From the NCBI RefSeq assembly GCF_017357385.1, contig NZ_CP071633.1:806001-870000 (forward strand): 64,000 nt of DNA, in the 5' to 3' direction. Shown here in pieces: positions 46,314-54,565 of this stretch. Source of the stretch: Rhizobium sp. NZLR1. GTDB lineage: Bacteria > Pseudomonadota > Alphaproteobacteria > Rhizobiales > Rhizobiaceae. The first letter of the stretch is position 1; every line of letters starts with the position of its first letter. The notes under the pieces were generated by a model. It saw only the letters and a program-made list of their open reading frames with translations. It did no database searches and was not told the DNA's origin. The translations under genes were made by a program, and so were the position numbers.

Positions 46314-46420
46314 AGCATGTCGCGCAAAAGTGTGCAGCGGTTTTGCGGCAACGACATGCGCAAAAAACAAAGAGCCAAAGCGCGAGGCGCGAATCTGAAA
46401 GATCGCGACGCGCTTTAGCC
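46314..46420. repeat. Rhizobial palindromic intergenic repeat, copy 2
   Basis: This copy repeats the GCATGTCG ... CGACATGC palindrome of 42549-42629 with few changes, then has a longer middle (GCCAAAGCGCGAGGCGCG) before the final CGACGCGCTTTA. It starts at the stop codon of the permease-ATPase gene and may act as its terminator. Confidence 0.75.
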
Positions 46421-46502
46421 CCTGACGCGAGGCATGCCGCTGAGGGCTCCTACGACGGATGCATGGAATTCGTTCGACATAGCAGGAAACAAGGTTATCG
46501 AC

Positions 46503-47639
46503 ATGAATGCTTCCCCCAAACCTTCGAAGGTCGTCGTCATCGGTGGCGGCATATTCGGCGTCTCGACGGCTGTCCATCTCGCTCGCCTCGGGATCGCCAC
46601 CGTGCTCGTCAGCGATGGGCCGCTTGCCAATGGCGCCTCCGGCCGTTCGCTCGCCTGGCTCAATTCGGCCCGGAAACGCTCTGATGCCTATCACCGGCTG
46701 CGCCTCGCCGGCATCGACCGTTATCGCACCCTTGCTGCCCGATATCCGGATGCGCCCTGGCTGCGTTTCGATGGCGGCCTGACCTGGGATGCCGATGACG
46801 CCGGCAATGAGATAGCCGAGGTCTTCGACTTCGAGCGCGACCTCGGCTATCACGCGCAATGGCTGGCCCAGGAAAACATTCCCGGCGCGACGCCCGGCGT
46901 CGACGCCGGTGCGGTGACGCCGCAGGGCGCGATCTTCAATCCCGGAGAAGGTTGGGTCGATCTTACCTCGCTGATCGGCCTTCTCGCGGAGGAATTCCGT
47001 TCGCTCGGCGGCGAGGTCGTGACGGACGCCGGGCGCGCGGCGATTGATGTCGAAGGCGCCCGTGTCTGCGGCGTGAGCGCAGCGGACGGCAGACACTGGG
47101 ACGCGGAGTCTGTGCTGCTTGCCGCGGGCGGCGCCGTTCCGGCAATCGTTGCCGAAGCCGGCCAGCATATCGACGATGCAACGCCGGTCGCGCTTCTCGT
47201 CAGGACCAAGCCGATCCGCCATTCGCTGAAGGCCGTGCTCAACACCCCCCGCGTCGCCATCCGACCCATGCCGAATGGCGGCTTCGCCCTCGATTCCGCC
47301 TGGTCCGAGGAAGAGGTCGAAGTGAAGCCGGACGGCGGCTATGAAGTCAGACAATCGACGTTGGACGGGCTGCTGCGCGAGGCGTCAAAAGTTCTCGAAG
47401 GCAACCCGACGCTCGAGATCGAAGATTATGGGGTCGGCCCAAAGCCCATTCCGGGCGATGGCGAGCCGGTCTTTGGCGAACTGCCGTCGATCTGGGGTTA
47501 CTTCGTCGCCTTCAGCCATAGTGGCGCCACCCTCGGCCTGATCGCCGGTGAACTGCTGGCCGACGAGATCGCCACCGGACGCCGTCATCCGCTGCTGGCG
47601 GAGTTTCGGCCCGAACGTTTCAGCGCGTCGCGAGGATGA
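46503..47639 (+). CDS. FAD-dependent oxidoreductase of the DAO (D-amino acid/glycine oxidase) family
   Basis: The 378-residue flavoprotein has the dinucleotide-binding GGGIFG at residues 14-19 (VVVIGGGIFGVSTAVHLARL), the ASGRSLAWLNSARK substrate-side loop and a late VAFSHSGATLGLIAGELLADEI that closes the FAD site. It oxidises an amine or amino acid, giving an oxoacid or aldehyde. The ATG at 46503 puts the FAD motif close to the N-terminus. It lies 190 bases after the amino-acid-type importer, separated by repeat copy 2, and may degrade the imported compound (inference). Confidence 0.88.
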   Translation: MNASPKPSKVVVIGGGIFGVSTAVHLARLGIATVLVSDGPLANGASGRSLAWLNSARKRSDAYHRLRLAGIDRYRTLAARYPDAPWLRFDGGLTWDADDAGNEIAEVFDFERDLGYHAQWLAQENIPGATPGVDAGAVTPQGAIFNPGEGWVDLTSLIGLLAEEFRSLGGEVVTDAGRAAIDVEGARVCGVSAADGRHWDAESVLLAAGGAVPAIVAEAGQHIDDATPVALLVRTKPIRHSLKAVLNTPRVAIRPMPNGGFALDSAWSEEEVEVKPDGGYEVRQSTLDGLLREASKVLEGNPTLEIEDYGVGPKPIPGDGEPVFGELPSIWGYFVAFSHSGATLGLIAGELLADEIATGRRHPLLAEFRPERFSASRG

Positions 47640-47754
47640 CGGTCGTGGAAGGAGCGGAAGTCCGACTCGGCGCCGTTGCGAACCGCGACCGGCGTCCGAT
47701 GCATCCTTCTGAGCCGTCGAGCGTTCTATCGCCAGGAACAACTGGAGATCCATC

Positions 47755-48261
47755 ATGTTCAAGGACGAACTCGGGGACATCGGCACAAACCTGGACAGGC
47801 GCGACAATACCGGCACCGCACCGGCTGCTTTCGAAGATGCAAACGCCAATCCCGATCTCATCAGGCGTGAGGGCTTCGCGAGCGAGGCCGAATATCGGGC
47901 TTATATCGCGACGCTCGGTGGTCATGCTCCGGTTGGAGGCACCTTTGAGGAGCCTCTCCTGGCCTCTGACAATCATGCCCTGGAAGGCCGTCTGCGAGAA
48001 CTGAGAGAAGAACTCGAAAACCTCCGCGCCCGCCTTCAGGTGATCCAACATCAGGCTGCGACCGTCGTTGCGGCGAACGTCCGCTGGGCCGATGCAAGCG
48101 CCCACGCGCAGCTTGGCAATCAGCCCTGGCTCAAGCTGGCCGGCGCAATGGCGGCAACATTCGTCGTCACGAGAGGCATCACGCGGCTGCCGCTCGGAAC
48201 CGTGGCGACGACGGCGCTACCGTTGGTGGCGGCCGCGATGAAACGGAAGTCCGTCAGGTGA
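47755..48261 (+). CDS. Hypothetical protein with coiled coil and C-terminal hydrophobic segment
   Basis: The 168-residue product has a polar N-terminus, a coiled coil near residues 80-105 (LEGRLRELREELENLRARLQ) and a moderately hydrophobic C-terminal part (WLKLAGAMAATFVVTRGITR, then an alanine-rich stretch). It may be anchored in the inner membrane. The leader CCAGGAACAACTGGAG closely matches that of the lipoprotein gene at 40553. No family is recognised. Confidence 0.6.
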   Translation: MFKDELGDIGTNLDRRDNTGTAPAAFEDANANPDLIRREGFASEAEYRAYIATLGGHAPVGGTFEEPLLASDNHALEGRLRELREELENLRARLQVIQHQAATVVAANVRWADASAHAQLGNQPWLKLAGAMAATFVVTRGITRLPLGTVATTALPLVAAAMKRKSVR

Positions 48262-48329
48262 ACATCGTCCTCTAACGGGACATCGGGCACGGCACACTTC
48301 TGCTTCAATCGCCTTCTCTCGGCGTCCGT

Positions 48330-49058
48330 TTAGGCGAAACTAATTTCCGCAAGGAGAGGCAGGTGATCAGAGGCGACCCTTGTCAGTCGGTTTTCCAGGA
48401 CCGTCGCCTGTTTGACGACGAGATCGTCGGAAACGAGAATGTGGTCAAGGCGCATCAGCGGATAGCGGGAAGGGAAGGTTGCTCTTGGTGTGGCCTTGCC
48501 TTCGCGCTGAGCATCCTTCAATGACTGAGTGGCAAGTCGGTAAGTCGCCGATGCCGGAATGGCGTTGAAGTCGCCGCAAAGGATGGTGGGGAGAGATTCG
48601 CCCGCTGTCCCGCGCAGCCAGCCCGAGTTCAACAGCGTCGTCATCTGCCGCATGCGCTCGCGGCCGCGAAGGCCAAGATGGGTGTTGACGACCAGCAGTT
48701 TTCTGTCGCCGACCAGTATTTCGACCGAAAGGGCACCGCGCTGTTCGCCGATGGATGGCAGCGGGCCGGCCTTGACCGCGCCAGTCGGCAGCGCGGTGAT
48801 GATCGCATCGCCATACTGCTCTTCGGCAATCGACAGCGCCGGATGAAAATGAGCCTGCATCTCCAGAAGCGCGGCGATCGTATGGGCCTGGTCGATGCCG
48901 CCGGTCCTGCGCCTGAGGACATCGACCTCCTGAAGAGCGATGATGTCGGCTTCCGCCTCGGCGATGACTGAAGCAATGCGTCCGGGATCGAGCTTGCGGT
49001 CGTTGCCGATACAGCTGTGCACGTTATAGGTTAAGAGTTTGATCGTTTTTTCCGACAT
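48330..49058 (-). CDS. Endonuclease/exonuclease/phosphatase family protein (YbhP-like)
   Basis: The 242-residue protein has the full EEP catalytic set: YNVHSC, LQEVD, VNTHLGLRGRERM, LCGDFNAIP and ASDHLPLLAEI. These place metal and phosphate-binding residues as in DNase I-like enzymes. E. coli YbhP, next to a cardiolipin synthase and YbhN, is of this class; the same three families sit together here. The ATG at 49058 leaves about 43 bases of leader from the EcfG-like promoter; an earlier ATG at 49088 would lie too close to the predicted transcription start. The substrate may be a lipid or nucleic-acid phosphodiester. Confidence 0.87.
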   Translation of the reverse strand: MSEKTIKLLTYNVHSCIGNDRKLDPGRIASVIAEAEADIIALQEVDVLRRRTGGIDQAHTIAALLEMQAHFHPALSIAEEQYGDAIITALPTGAVKAGPLPSIGEQRGALSVEILVGDRKLLVVNTHLGLRGRERMRQMTTLLNSGWLRGTAGESLPTILCGDFNAIPASATYRLATQSLKDAQREGKATPRATFPSRYPLMRLDHILVSDDLVVKQATVLENRLTRVASDHLPLLAEISFA

Positions 49059-49105
49059 GAGTCCGCTGAAGCTTGTCCTCGGGGACATGGATCTCGTTCC
49101 CCAGG

Positions 49106-49132
49106 GGAACACAAAACTCATTTGATCGTTCC
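49106..49132. promoter_or_regulatory. Bidirectional EcfG/RpoE2-type promoter
   Basis: On the plus strand GGAAC (49106-49110), 16 bases and CGTT (49127-49130) lead to the YbhN-like gene. On the minus strand GGAAC (49132-49128), 16 bases and TGTT (49111-49108) lead to the endonuclease-family gene. The same 27 bases therefore read as a general-stress promoter in both directions. A further palindrome GTTCCCC-A-GGGGAAC overlaps at 49096-49110. Confidence 0.7.
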
Positions 49133-49173
49133 AGATTATCGAACCATCCCGTTTGCACTCCTGAGGACAATCG

Positions 49174-50136
49174 ATGAGCTTGAAAAACATGATCTGGAAT
49201 GGACTGCTCGTTGCTGCCCTTTGTTTCGCGGTCTTCCTTCTTTACCGCATCTTCCAACAGTACAGCCTCGAGCAGATCGTCCAATCGGTTCGCAGCATAC
49301 CTTTTTCGAATTTCTGCGTAGCCCTGCTGTTTGCGGCGGCATCCTATCTATGTCTTGGCTGTTTCGATCTCCTGGCGATCCGTTCACTCGGCAAATCCTT
49401 GCCTTACCCCAAAATCGCGTTGGCTTCGTTCATCAGCCTGTCGCTCGGCCACAATATCGGTTTTGCCGGACTGAGCAGCGGCGCCTTCCGCTACCGTTTT
49501 TATTCGCGCTGGGGGCTGACGACCGAGGATGTCGCCAATATCATCCTGTTTTGCGGCATCACAGTCGGGCTGGGGCTGATCACGCTTGGCGGCCTGGCGA
49601 TGATCATCAATCCCGGCGACGCCGGGCGCCTGCTGCGGCTCGATCCGGCCGGTGTGCGCATCTTCGGCTTGCTGGCGCTCATCGTGCCGGTCGTCTATGC
49701 GGGGCTGGCGTTTTTCATCCGCAGCAAGTTGCGGCTTTGGCGCTGGTCCTTTCAGTTGCCGCGATTTTCGATAGCGGTCGCGCAAGTTGGAGTCGGCACG
49801 ATCAACTTCGGGTTCGTTTCTGCCTGTCTCCACCAGATGCTCTCAGCCTTCGGCGATGTTGCCTTCTTCAGATCGGTAACAGCCTACGTGCTCGCCAACT
49901 CGGCAATTCTTGCAACGCATGTTCCAGGTGGTCTCGGCGTGCTCGAGGCGACCGTCTCCTATGCGGTGCCGAAGGAAGCATCCATCGGCGCGCTGATCGC
50001 ATTCCGCTGCGTCTATTTCTTCATTCCGCTGGCGCTTGGCGCAACGCTACTCGCAATCAGCGAGGTCGTCTTTCGCCGCCGATCACGTGGAGCGAACGAG
50101 ACGGCGGACGAAGGCGCCGAGGCCCAGTCGGCTTAG
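49174..50136 (+). CDS. YbhN/UPF0104-family inner-membrane protein
   Basis: The 320-residue protein has about eight hydrophobic helices and the UPF0104/LPG synthase-like signatures (SLSLGHNIGFAGLSSGAFRYRFY and late ATHVPGGLGVLEATVSY). E. coli YbhN is a membrane protein linked to lipid transport and the cardiolipin synthase ClsB. GAGGA lies seven bases before the ATG. Its 3' end overlaps the convergent phospholipase D gene by 54 bases. The EcfG-like promoter at 49106 lies 44 bases upstream. Confidence 0.85.
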   Translation: MSLKNMIWNGLLVAALCFAVFLLYRIFQQYSLEQIVQSVRSIPFSNFCVALLFAAASYLCLGCFDLLAIRSLGKSLPYPKIALASFISLSLGHNIGFAGLSSGAFRYRFYSRWGLTTEDVANIILFCGITVGLGLITLGGLAMIINPGDAGRLLRLDPAGVRIFGLLALIVPVVYAGLAFFIRSKLRLWRWSFQLPRFSIAVAQVGVGTINFGFVSACLHQMLSAFGDVAFFRSVTAYVLANSAILATHVPGGLGVLEATVSYAVPKEASIGALIAFRCVYFFIPLALGATLLAISEVVFRRRSRGANETADEGAEAQSA

Positions 50137-51624
50137 CAGTGTGGTGGGCCGACCCGGGTCGAAGAGCGCGGTTCCCATGACTGGCTTGGTGCTGCCGGCC
50201 ATGTCGACTGCAAACTCGCGCAAGCCGCGGCGACCATCATTCAGCGTCTCGATCGCTTCGATCACCGATCCTGTCCGAGCGAAGGCTGCAGCAAAGGTCT
50301 CGGCCGCCCTTCCTAGGTATTCCGAAAGCAGGCGGTTGCGAAGATCCACGATCCCCCGGCGTTGATCCTCGCCGTCGGCCTCCAAGAGCATATCGCATTC
50401 GGTATCAATTGCTTCCGAGCGGTTGTTGATGTTGGACGAGCCGATGCGCACCAATTTGTCATCGGCAATTATCAGCTTGGAGTGGACGAGCACCTCCACT
50501 TCTGTGCTCGACGCCAGCGGGGCTCGCCCAGGGGCAGTGGCTTTGGGCATGACCGGCCCCGGAACAACGGGATAGTAGATGCGCAGCCGATGAGCGCGAT
50601 CAGCGCGTTTGAGGCGACGGATGACACGGTCGCGATTATTGCCCATGACAAGCTTTTCGATCAGCCCGTGAGAGCTGCGCGTACAGATGATGATGACTTC
50701 AGGCCCGTCTTCCTCCTCAAGCCCGGCGGCGATGGCCTCCGCGACGCGGAAGGAGGCGAGGTATTGTGCTTCGATGTAAAGTGATCGCTTCGCCCGGGCG
50801 ATCACATCAAGTGTCATGTCGATACCGTCGCTTACGCCGGTCCGCAAGGCCGTCGAGGGTTCCGTCAGCGCGAAACTGACCGAAATATCTCCGATCGAAA
50901 CCGGCAGATCATCGGGCCAGACGAAAGGCGCGCTCGCGACCAGCGGCGAGTGGCTTTCGCCGGTGGCGTCTTCCCAGCGCCGCCTGGCGATATCGCCGAT
51001 CAGCTTGGCCGCGTCGCCCGTGACCATCGCTTGAACATCGTGCAGGGGGTCGTAGGAAACGCCGGCGGGATCACGTCGCAGTTTGTCTTTGGCGCGATGA
51101 AGCCAAGTGTCCCACCGCCGCGCCGTCAGATCCATCCCACCGATGAAGGAGACCGCGTCGTCGATGCAGACGAGTTTCTGATGATGGCAGCCGCCGACTG
51201 CCCGCGCGGAATCGAAGCGCAGATCGATCCGGGCATTCTTCGGGAAATTCTTCTTGCGAAACAGCTGCAGGGACTTGTTCGAATAGAGGGGGCCGAGTGC
51301 CCAGACGAGGATGCGTATTTCCAGTTCGGGATTTTCCGCCGCGAGACCGTGCAGCAGGTCGGCAAGCGTCTCCTCGGATTTATCGGGTTCCATCAGGATG
51401 TCGGGATTGAAATCCCATCCGATGATCCAGACAGTGCGCCGCGCCTGCCGTAGCGCCCGCGCCAGCTCGGCAAAATAGCTGTTGCCGTTGATCAGGAAGG
51501 CCGCCTTCGCGGCACTCCCTTGCAGGTCAAACCCACTGCAATCTTGCCTTTTATGGCCGACCAGCGCCGGCAATTTTGCCTGTGTCAGCGTCGGATGATT
51601 GAAGACGGTCTCAATTGCGGTCAT
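50083..51624 (-). CDS. Phospholipase D-family protein (cardiolipin synthase B/YbhO-like)
   Basis: The 513-residue protein has two HKD motifs, HQKLVCID (near residue 165) and HSKLIIAD (near 385), the latter continued by VRIGSSNINNRSE. It can hydrolyse or transfer phosphatidyl groups, as cardiolipin synthases and phospholipase D do. Its neighbours are the YbhP- and YbhN-like genes, the same set as E. coli ybhP-ybhO-ybhN. The ATG at 51624 follows AGAGG; a longer form lacks support. The 3' end overlaps the YbhN-like gene. Cardiolipin synthesis and phospholipid turnover cannot be told apart here. Confidence 0.88.
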   Translation of the reverse strand: MTAIETVFNHPTLTQAKLPALVGHKRQDCSGFDLQGSAAKAAFLINGNSYFAELARALRQARRTVWIIGWDFNPDILMEPDKSEETLADLLHGLAAENPELEIRILVWALGPLYSNKSLQLFRKKNFPKNARIDLRFDSARAVGGCHHQKLVCIDDAVSFIGGMDLTARRWDTWLHRAKDKLRRDPAGVSYDPLHDVQAMVTGDAAKLIGDIARRRWEDATGESHSPLVASAPFVWPDDLPVSIGDISVSFALTEPSTALRTGVSDGIDMTLDVIARAKRSLYIEAQYLASFRVAEAIAAGLEEEDGPEVIIICTRSSHGLIEKLVMGNNRDRVIRRLKRADRAHRLRIYYPVVPGPVMPKATAPGRAPLASSTEVEVLVHSKLIIADDKLVRIGSSNINNRSEAIDTECDMLLEADGEDQRRGIVDLRNRLLSEYLGRAAETFAAAFARTGSVIEAIETLNDGRRGLREFAVDMAGSTKPVMGTALFDPGRPTTLLSRLGLGAFVRRLVRST

Positions 51625-51653
51625 GATTGCCTCTGCCTCTAACTGGGGAAACA

Positions 51654-51678
51654 AACGCTTGGAATATTTCTGGGTTCC
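51654..51678 (-). promoter_or_regulatory. EcfG/RpoE2-type promoter for the phospholipase D gene
   Basis: On the minus strand GGAAC (51678-51674), 16 bases and CGTT (51657-51654) match the general-stress consensus, 30 bases before the phospholipase D ATG. Confidence 0.7.
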
Positions 51679-51742
51679 CTGCGGTGGCGGAAGAGGCGGC
51701 CGGGCTGACTTCGTCCGGCGATAGAAAGCCTAAGGAAACGCG

Positions 51743-52987
51743 ATGTCACAACGAGCAGGCAGTGCCGATCTTCCGCTTCACGGGGGACGTGTGCCACATT
51801 GGCTGGGCGACCGGATGACGCGACTCGGTACGCTGATCACCGAGGCGATCGTTCATCACTATGGCCGCGACGAATTCCTGCGCAGGCTTGCGCATCCCTT
51901 CTGGTTCCAGTCCTTCGGCGCGGTCATGGGCATGGACTGGCATTCCTCCGGCGTCACCACCAGCGTTCTCGGCGCCTTGAAACGCGGACTGAAGCCGCGC
52001 GCCGGCGAACTCGGCCTGCATGTCTGTGGCGGCCGCGGCGCGCAGTCGCGCAAGACCCCGCAGGAGCTGCTGTCGATCGGCGAACGGGTCGGTCTCGATG
52101 GGGAGGGGCTGGCGACGACGAGCCGTCTCATTGCCAAGGTCGACAGCGCCGCCCTTCAGGACGGGTTCGATCTTTATCTGCACGGCTTCATCGTCGCCGA
52201 TGACGGCCATTGGGTGGTCGTGCAGCAAGGCATGAATGGCGACAAGCGGCAGGCCCGGCGCTATCACTGGCTGTCGGAAGGGCTGGAGAGCTTCGTCGAC
52301 TCGCCGCATGCGGCCATCGAGGGCAGGAGCCAGGGCGAGATCGTCAATCTGGCCGACAGGCGCGCCGAGCGTTCTCGGCGTGGCCAACTCGATCTGCTGG
52401 CGACGCTCGGTCCCGACCGGATCGTTCGCGAGGCCGCCGCGCTGCTGCGTGTTGAGCACCCGGCGCCCGAGCCTGCCGAACAACCGATGCTGCCGCACCT
52501 GATCATGCCGACCCATCACGACGTTCGCGAAAGTGACATCATCATGAGGCGCCTGCACGGAAATCTGGCCGCCGCAGCCGACCGTGGACCGGCGGATTTC
52601 GAAGAGCTGCTGCTGGTTCCAGGTGTCGGTGCCCGCACCGTGAATGCGTTGGCCCTGGTGGCCGAAGTCGTCCACGGCGCGCCTTGCCGTTTTTCCGATC
52701 CGGCGCGCTTCTCGATCGCCCATGGCGGCAAGGACCGCCATCCCTTCCCAGTGCCGCTCAAAGTCTATGACGAGACGATCGGCGTGATGAAATCGGCGGT
52801 ACAGAAAGGCAGGCTCGGACGGGAGGAGGAACTGCAGGCGCTGAAGCGCCTCGATGACCAATCCAGGCAGATGGAACGCTACGTCACCGGTCCAGACCTC
52901 AAGGAAATTATCGCCGGCGAATTCCGCCAGTCCGCCGATTTCGGCGGCCGGAGCGTCTTCGGCTGTGAGGAGCCGCCCGCAGAGTAG
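51743..52987 (+). CDS. DUF763 protein with helix-hairpin-helix motif
   Basis: The 414-residue cytoplasmic protein matches the DUF763 pattern (SADLPLHGGRVPHWLGDRM at the start, LGLHVCGGRGAQSRKTPQEL, and YLHGFIVADDGHWVVVQQGM). A helix-hairpin-helix lies near residues 288-310 (LLLVPGVGARTVNALALVAE), which suggests DNA binding. The function of the family is not established; it is best known from archaea and scattered bacteria. AAGGAAACGCG precedes the ATG. It is divergent from the phospholipase D gene. Confidence 0.85.
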   Translation: MSQRAGSADLPLHGGRVPHWLGDRMTRLGTLITEAIVHHYGRDEFLRRLAHPFWFQSFGAVMGMDWHSSGVTTSVLGALKRGLKPRAGELGLHVCGGRGAQSRKTPQELLSIGERVGLDGEGLATTSRLIAKVDSAALQDGFDLYLHGFIVADDGHWVVVQQGMNGDKRQARRYHWLSEGLESFVDSPHAAIEGRSQGEIVNLADRRAERSRRGQLDLLATLGPDRIVREAAALLRVEHPAPEPAEQPMLPHLIMPTHHDVRESDIIMRRLHGNLAAAADRGPADFEELLLVPGVGARTVNALALVAEVVHGAPCRFSDPARFSIAHGGKDRHPFPVPLKVYDETIGVMKSAVQKGRLGREEELQALKRLDDQSRQMERYVTGPDLKEIIAGEFRQSADFGGRSVFGCEEPPAE

Positions 52988-53009
52988 GGCACCCCTTTGT
53001 GCCACTGTC

Positions 53010-53459
53010 TTAACTCGCTGCGCCGGGTAGGGTGACCTCGCCGTTTTCCTCACCATCCCAGTACCGGATGGAGGACGCCGAAACTTTGATAAGAACGATC
53101 CCGGGAGTGTCCACACCTTCAGGAAACCACCGCTGGAGATCGGGCACCCAATGTTCTTCGAACGCCGCCTTGTCCCGCACCAGCGAGGCGAAGCCCTCGA
53201 CAGCGATGAAAATCCCCGGTTTGCCGAGGAGGCTGGGAGGTGCCGTGAACGTCAGCGAGACGATGTCGATGCCTTCGATCTCCGTGATTTTCCTGCTGTC
53301 CTCATACGAAAAGAACCAGGAATCCCCGTCATATTCGACGTCGCCATTATTGCTCATCGGTCGGGCCGAGATGCAGCCCGACCCGGCGTTCGTCGACAGC
53401 ATGCAGAAATCGATCTTCTTCAGTTGTGAGGATAGGTCTTCGAGGGTCATGGACGCCAT
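53010..53459 (-). CDS. PPOX-family general stress protein (GSP26-like)
   Basis: The 149-residue protein has the split-barrel flavin-binding pattern of pyridoxamine phosphate oxidase-like stress proteins (MLSTNAGSGCISARPMSNNG, DGDSWFFSYEDSRKITEIE, IFIAVEGFASLVRD). Such proteins bind FMN, FAD or related cofactors. The ATG at 53459 has GGGAG seven bases upstream; longer forms do not. A GGAAC element lies upstream (53515-53511), but the -10 is CGCT, so stress-sigma control is only possible. It is convergent with the DUF763 gene. Confidence 0.82.
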   Translation of the reverse strand: MASMTLEDLSSQLKKIDFCMLSTNAGSGCISARPMSNNGDVEYDGDSWFFSYEDSRKITEIEGIDIVSLTFTAPPSLLGKPGIFIAVEGFASLVRDKAAFEEHWVPDLQRWFPEGVDTPGIVLIKVSASSIRYWDGEENGEVTLPGAAS

Positions 53460-53540
53460 TGCGATCTCCCGGGTTTGAATGCTCGGGAGTAGCGTGCAGG
53501 CGTCCAAATTGTTCCGTGGAAAGCCTACGTGACTAAGCCT

Positions 53541-53579
53541 CCATCCTTTTGATCTATTCCCGCAAGGTTTAAGGATGGA
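53541..53579. other. Inverted repeat of unknown role
   Basis: CCATCCTT at 53541-53548 and its complement AAGGATGG at 53571-53578 (one more matching pair outside) enclose 22 bases. It lies between the PPOX-family gene start and the end of the EamA transporter gene. It could be a terminator or an operator; nothing else was seen in 53460-53647. Confidence 0.3.
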
Positions 53580-53647
53580 AGTATGCAGGAATTCCAGGGG
53601 TTACAGCAGCGTCCTATGCAAAGCTGAAGATAAGCGGCGCTATACCC

Positions 53648-54565
53648 TCAATGGCCGTCGGGCGGGACGGCTTCGACCGGAACCGTCTCTTTCAGGTTCT
53701 TCCGGTGGAAGATGAAGAGCCCGGCAAAGACGATGATTGCGGCGCCGATGACGATCTGTGCATCGGGAATATCATTGAAGAAGAAATAGCCCAGAATGAT
53801 CGCCCAGAGCAGCAGCGTATACTGCAGCGGCGCCAACAGCGATGCCGGCGCGAGCTTCAGCGAGCGTGTGATCAGCAGGTGCGCGCAGGAGGCGACGATC
53901 CCGAGCAATAGCATGCCGGCCCAATCGACGAGTGTTGCCGGCTGCCAATGGCCGATGCTCAACACGATGCCGGTCGCCAGGGCGGCGATCGTCTGCCATG
54001 TCACGAGCGTCGTATCGCTGGTCGAACGTAGATAGCGGCTCATCACCAGCGACAGCGCAAAGGCAAAACTGCCAACAAGACCGAAGAGCGACGGAAGCGA
54101 CAGCATCGCCGTCGATGGACGCAGTGCAATGACGACACCTGCAAAGCCAAGCAGAACGGCAAGCCAACGGCGCCAGCCGATCTTCTCTCCGAGAAAGAAA
54201 TGCGAGAGCGCCGCAATGTAGATCGGCCCGGCCATATAGAAGGTCATGACATCTGCGAGCGGCAGATAGGCGACGGCGGCGTAGAACAGGGCAACATCGG
54301 CGGTCGCCATGGCGACCCGGATGAACTGGAGGCCCTTCTGTTCGACGCGAAACAGGGCCATCGGCCCTTGTCGCGCGATCATCGGCCCGAGCACAACGAA
54401 AGCGCCGACGGAGCGGATAACCAGCACTTGGCCGACGGCAAAGCTTGCGACCAGCCACTTGCCCATCGCATCGTTCAGTGCAAAGAGCAGATCGCCGAGC
54501 AGCATCAGCACGACGCCGGTCATGATCAGGTTTCCGGCATTGGCTGCGGCCGTCTTGGTCTTCAT
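53648..54565 (-). CDS. EamA/DMT-family transporter
   Basis: The 305-residue inner-membrane protein has about ten helices in two EamA repeats (FYMAGPIYIAALSHFFLGEK closing the first, LQYTLLLWAIILGYFFFNDI in the second). It is likely to export small metabolites; the substrate is unknown. The ATG at 54565 has AAGGA seven bases upstream. It is not obviously tied to its neighbours. Confidence 0.87.
   Translation of the reverse strand: MKTKTAAANAGNLIMTGVVLMLLGDLLFALNDAMGKWLVASFAVGQVLVIRSVGAFVVLGPMIARQGPMALFRVEQKGLQFIRVAMATADVALFYAAVAYLPLADVMTFYMAGPIYIAALSHFFLGEKIGWRRWLAVLLGFAGVVIALRPSTAMLSLPSLFGLVGSFAFALSLVMSRYLRSTSDTTLVTWQTIAALATGIVLSIGHWQPATLVDWAGMLLLGIVASCAHLLITRSLKLAPASLLAPLQYTLLLWAIILGYFFFNDIPDAQIVIGAAIIVFAGLFIFHRKNLKETVPVEAVPPDGH

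Noticed and set aside
53491..53515. EcfG-type promoter for the PPOX-family gene
   Set aside because: GGAAC is present but the -10 is CGCT; kept only as a note in the gene entry.
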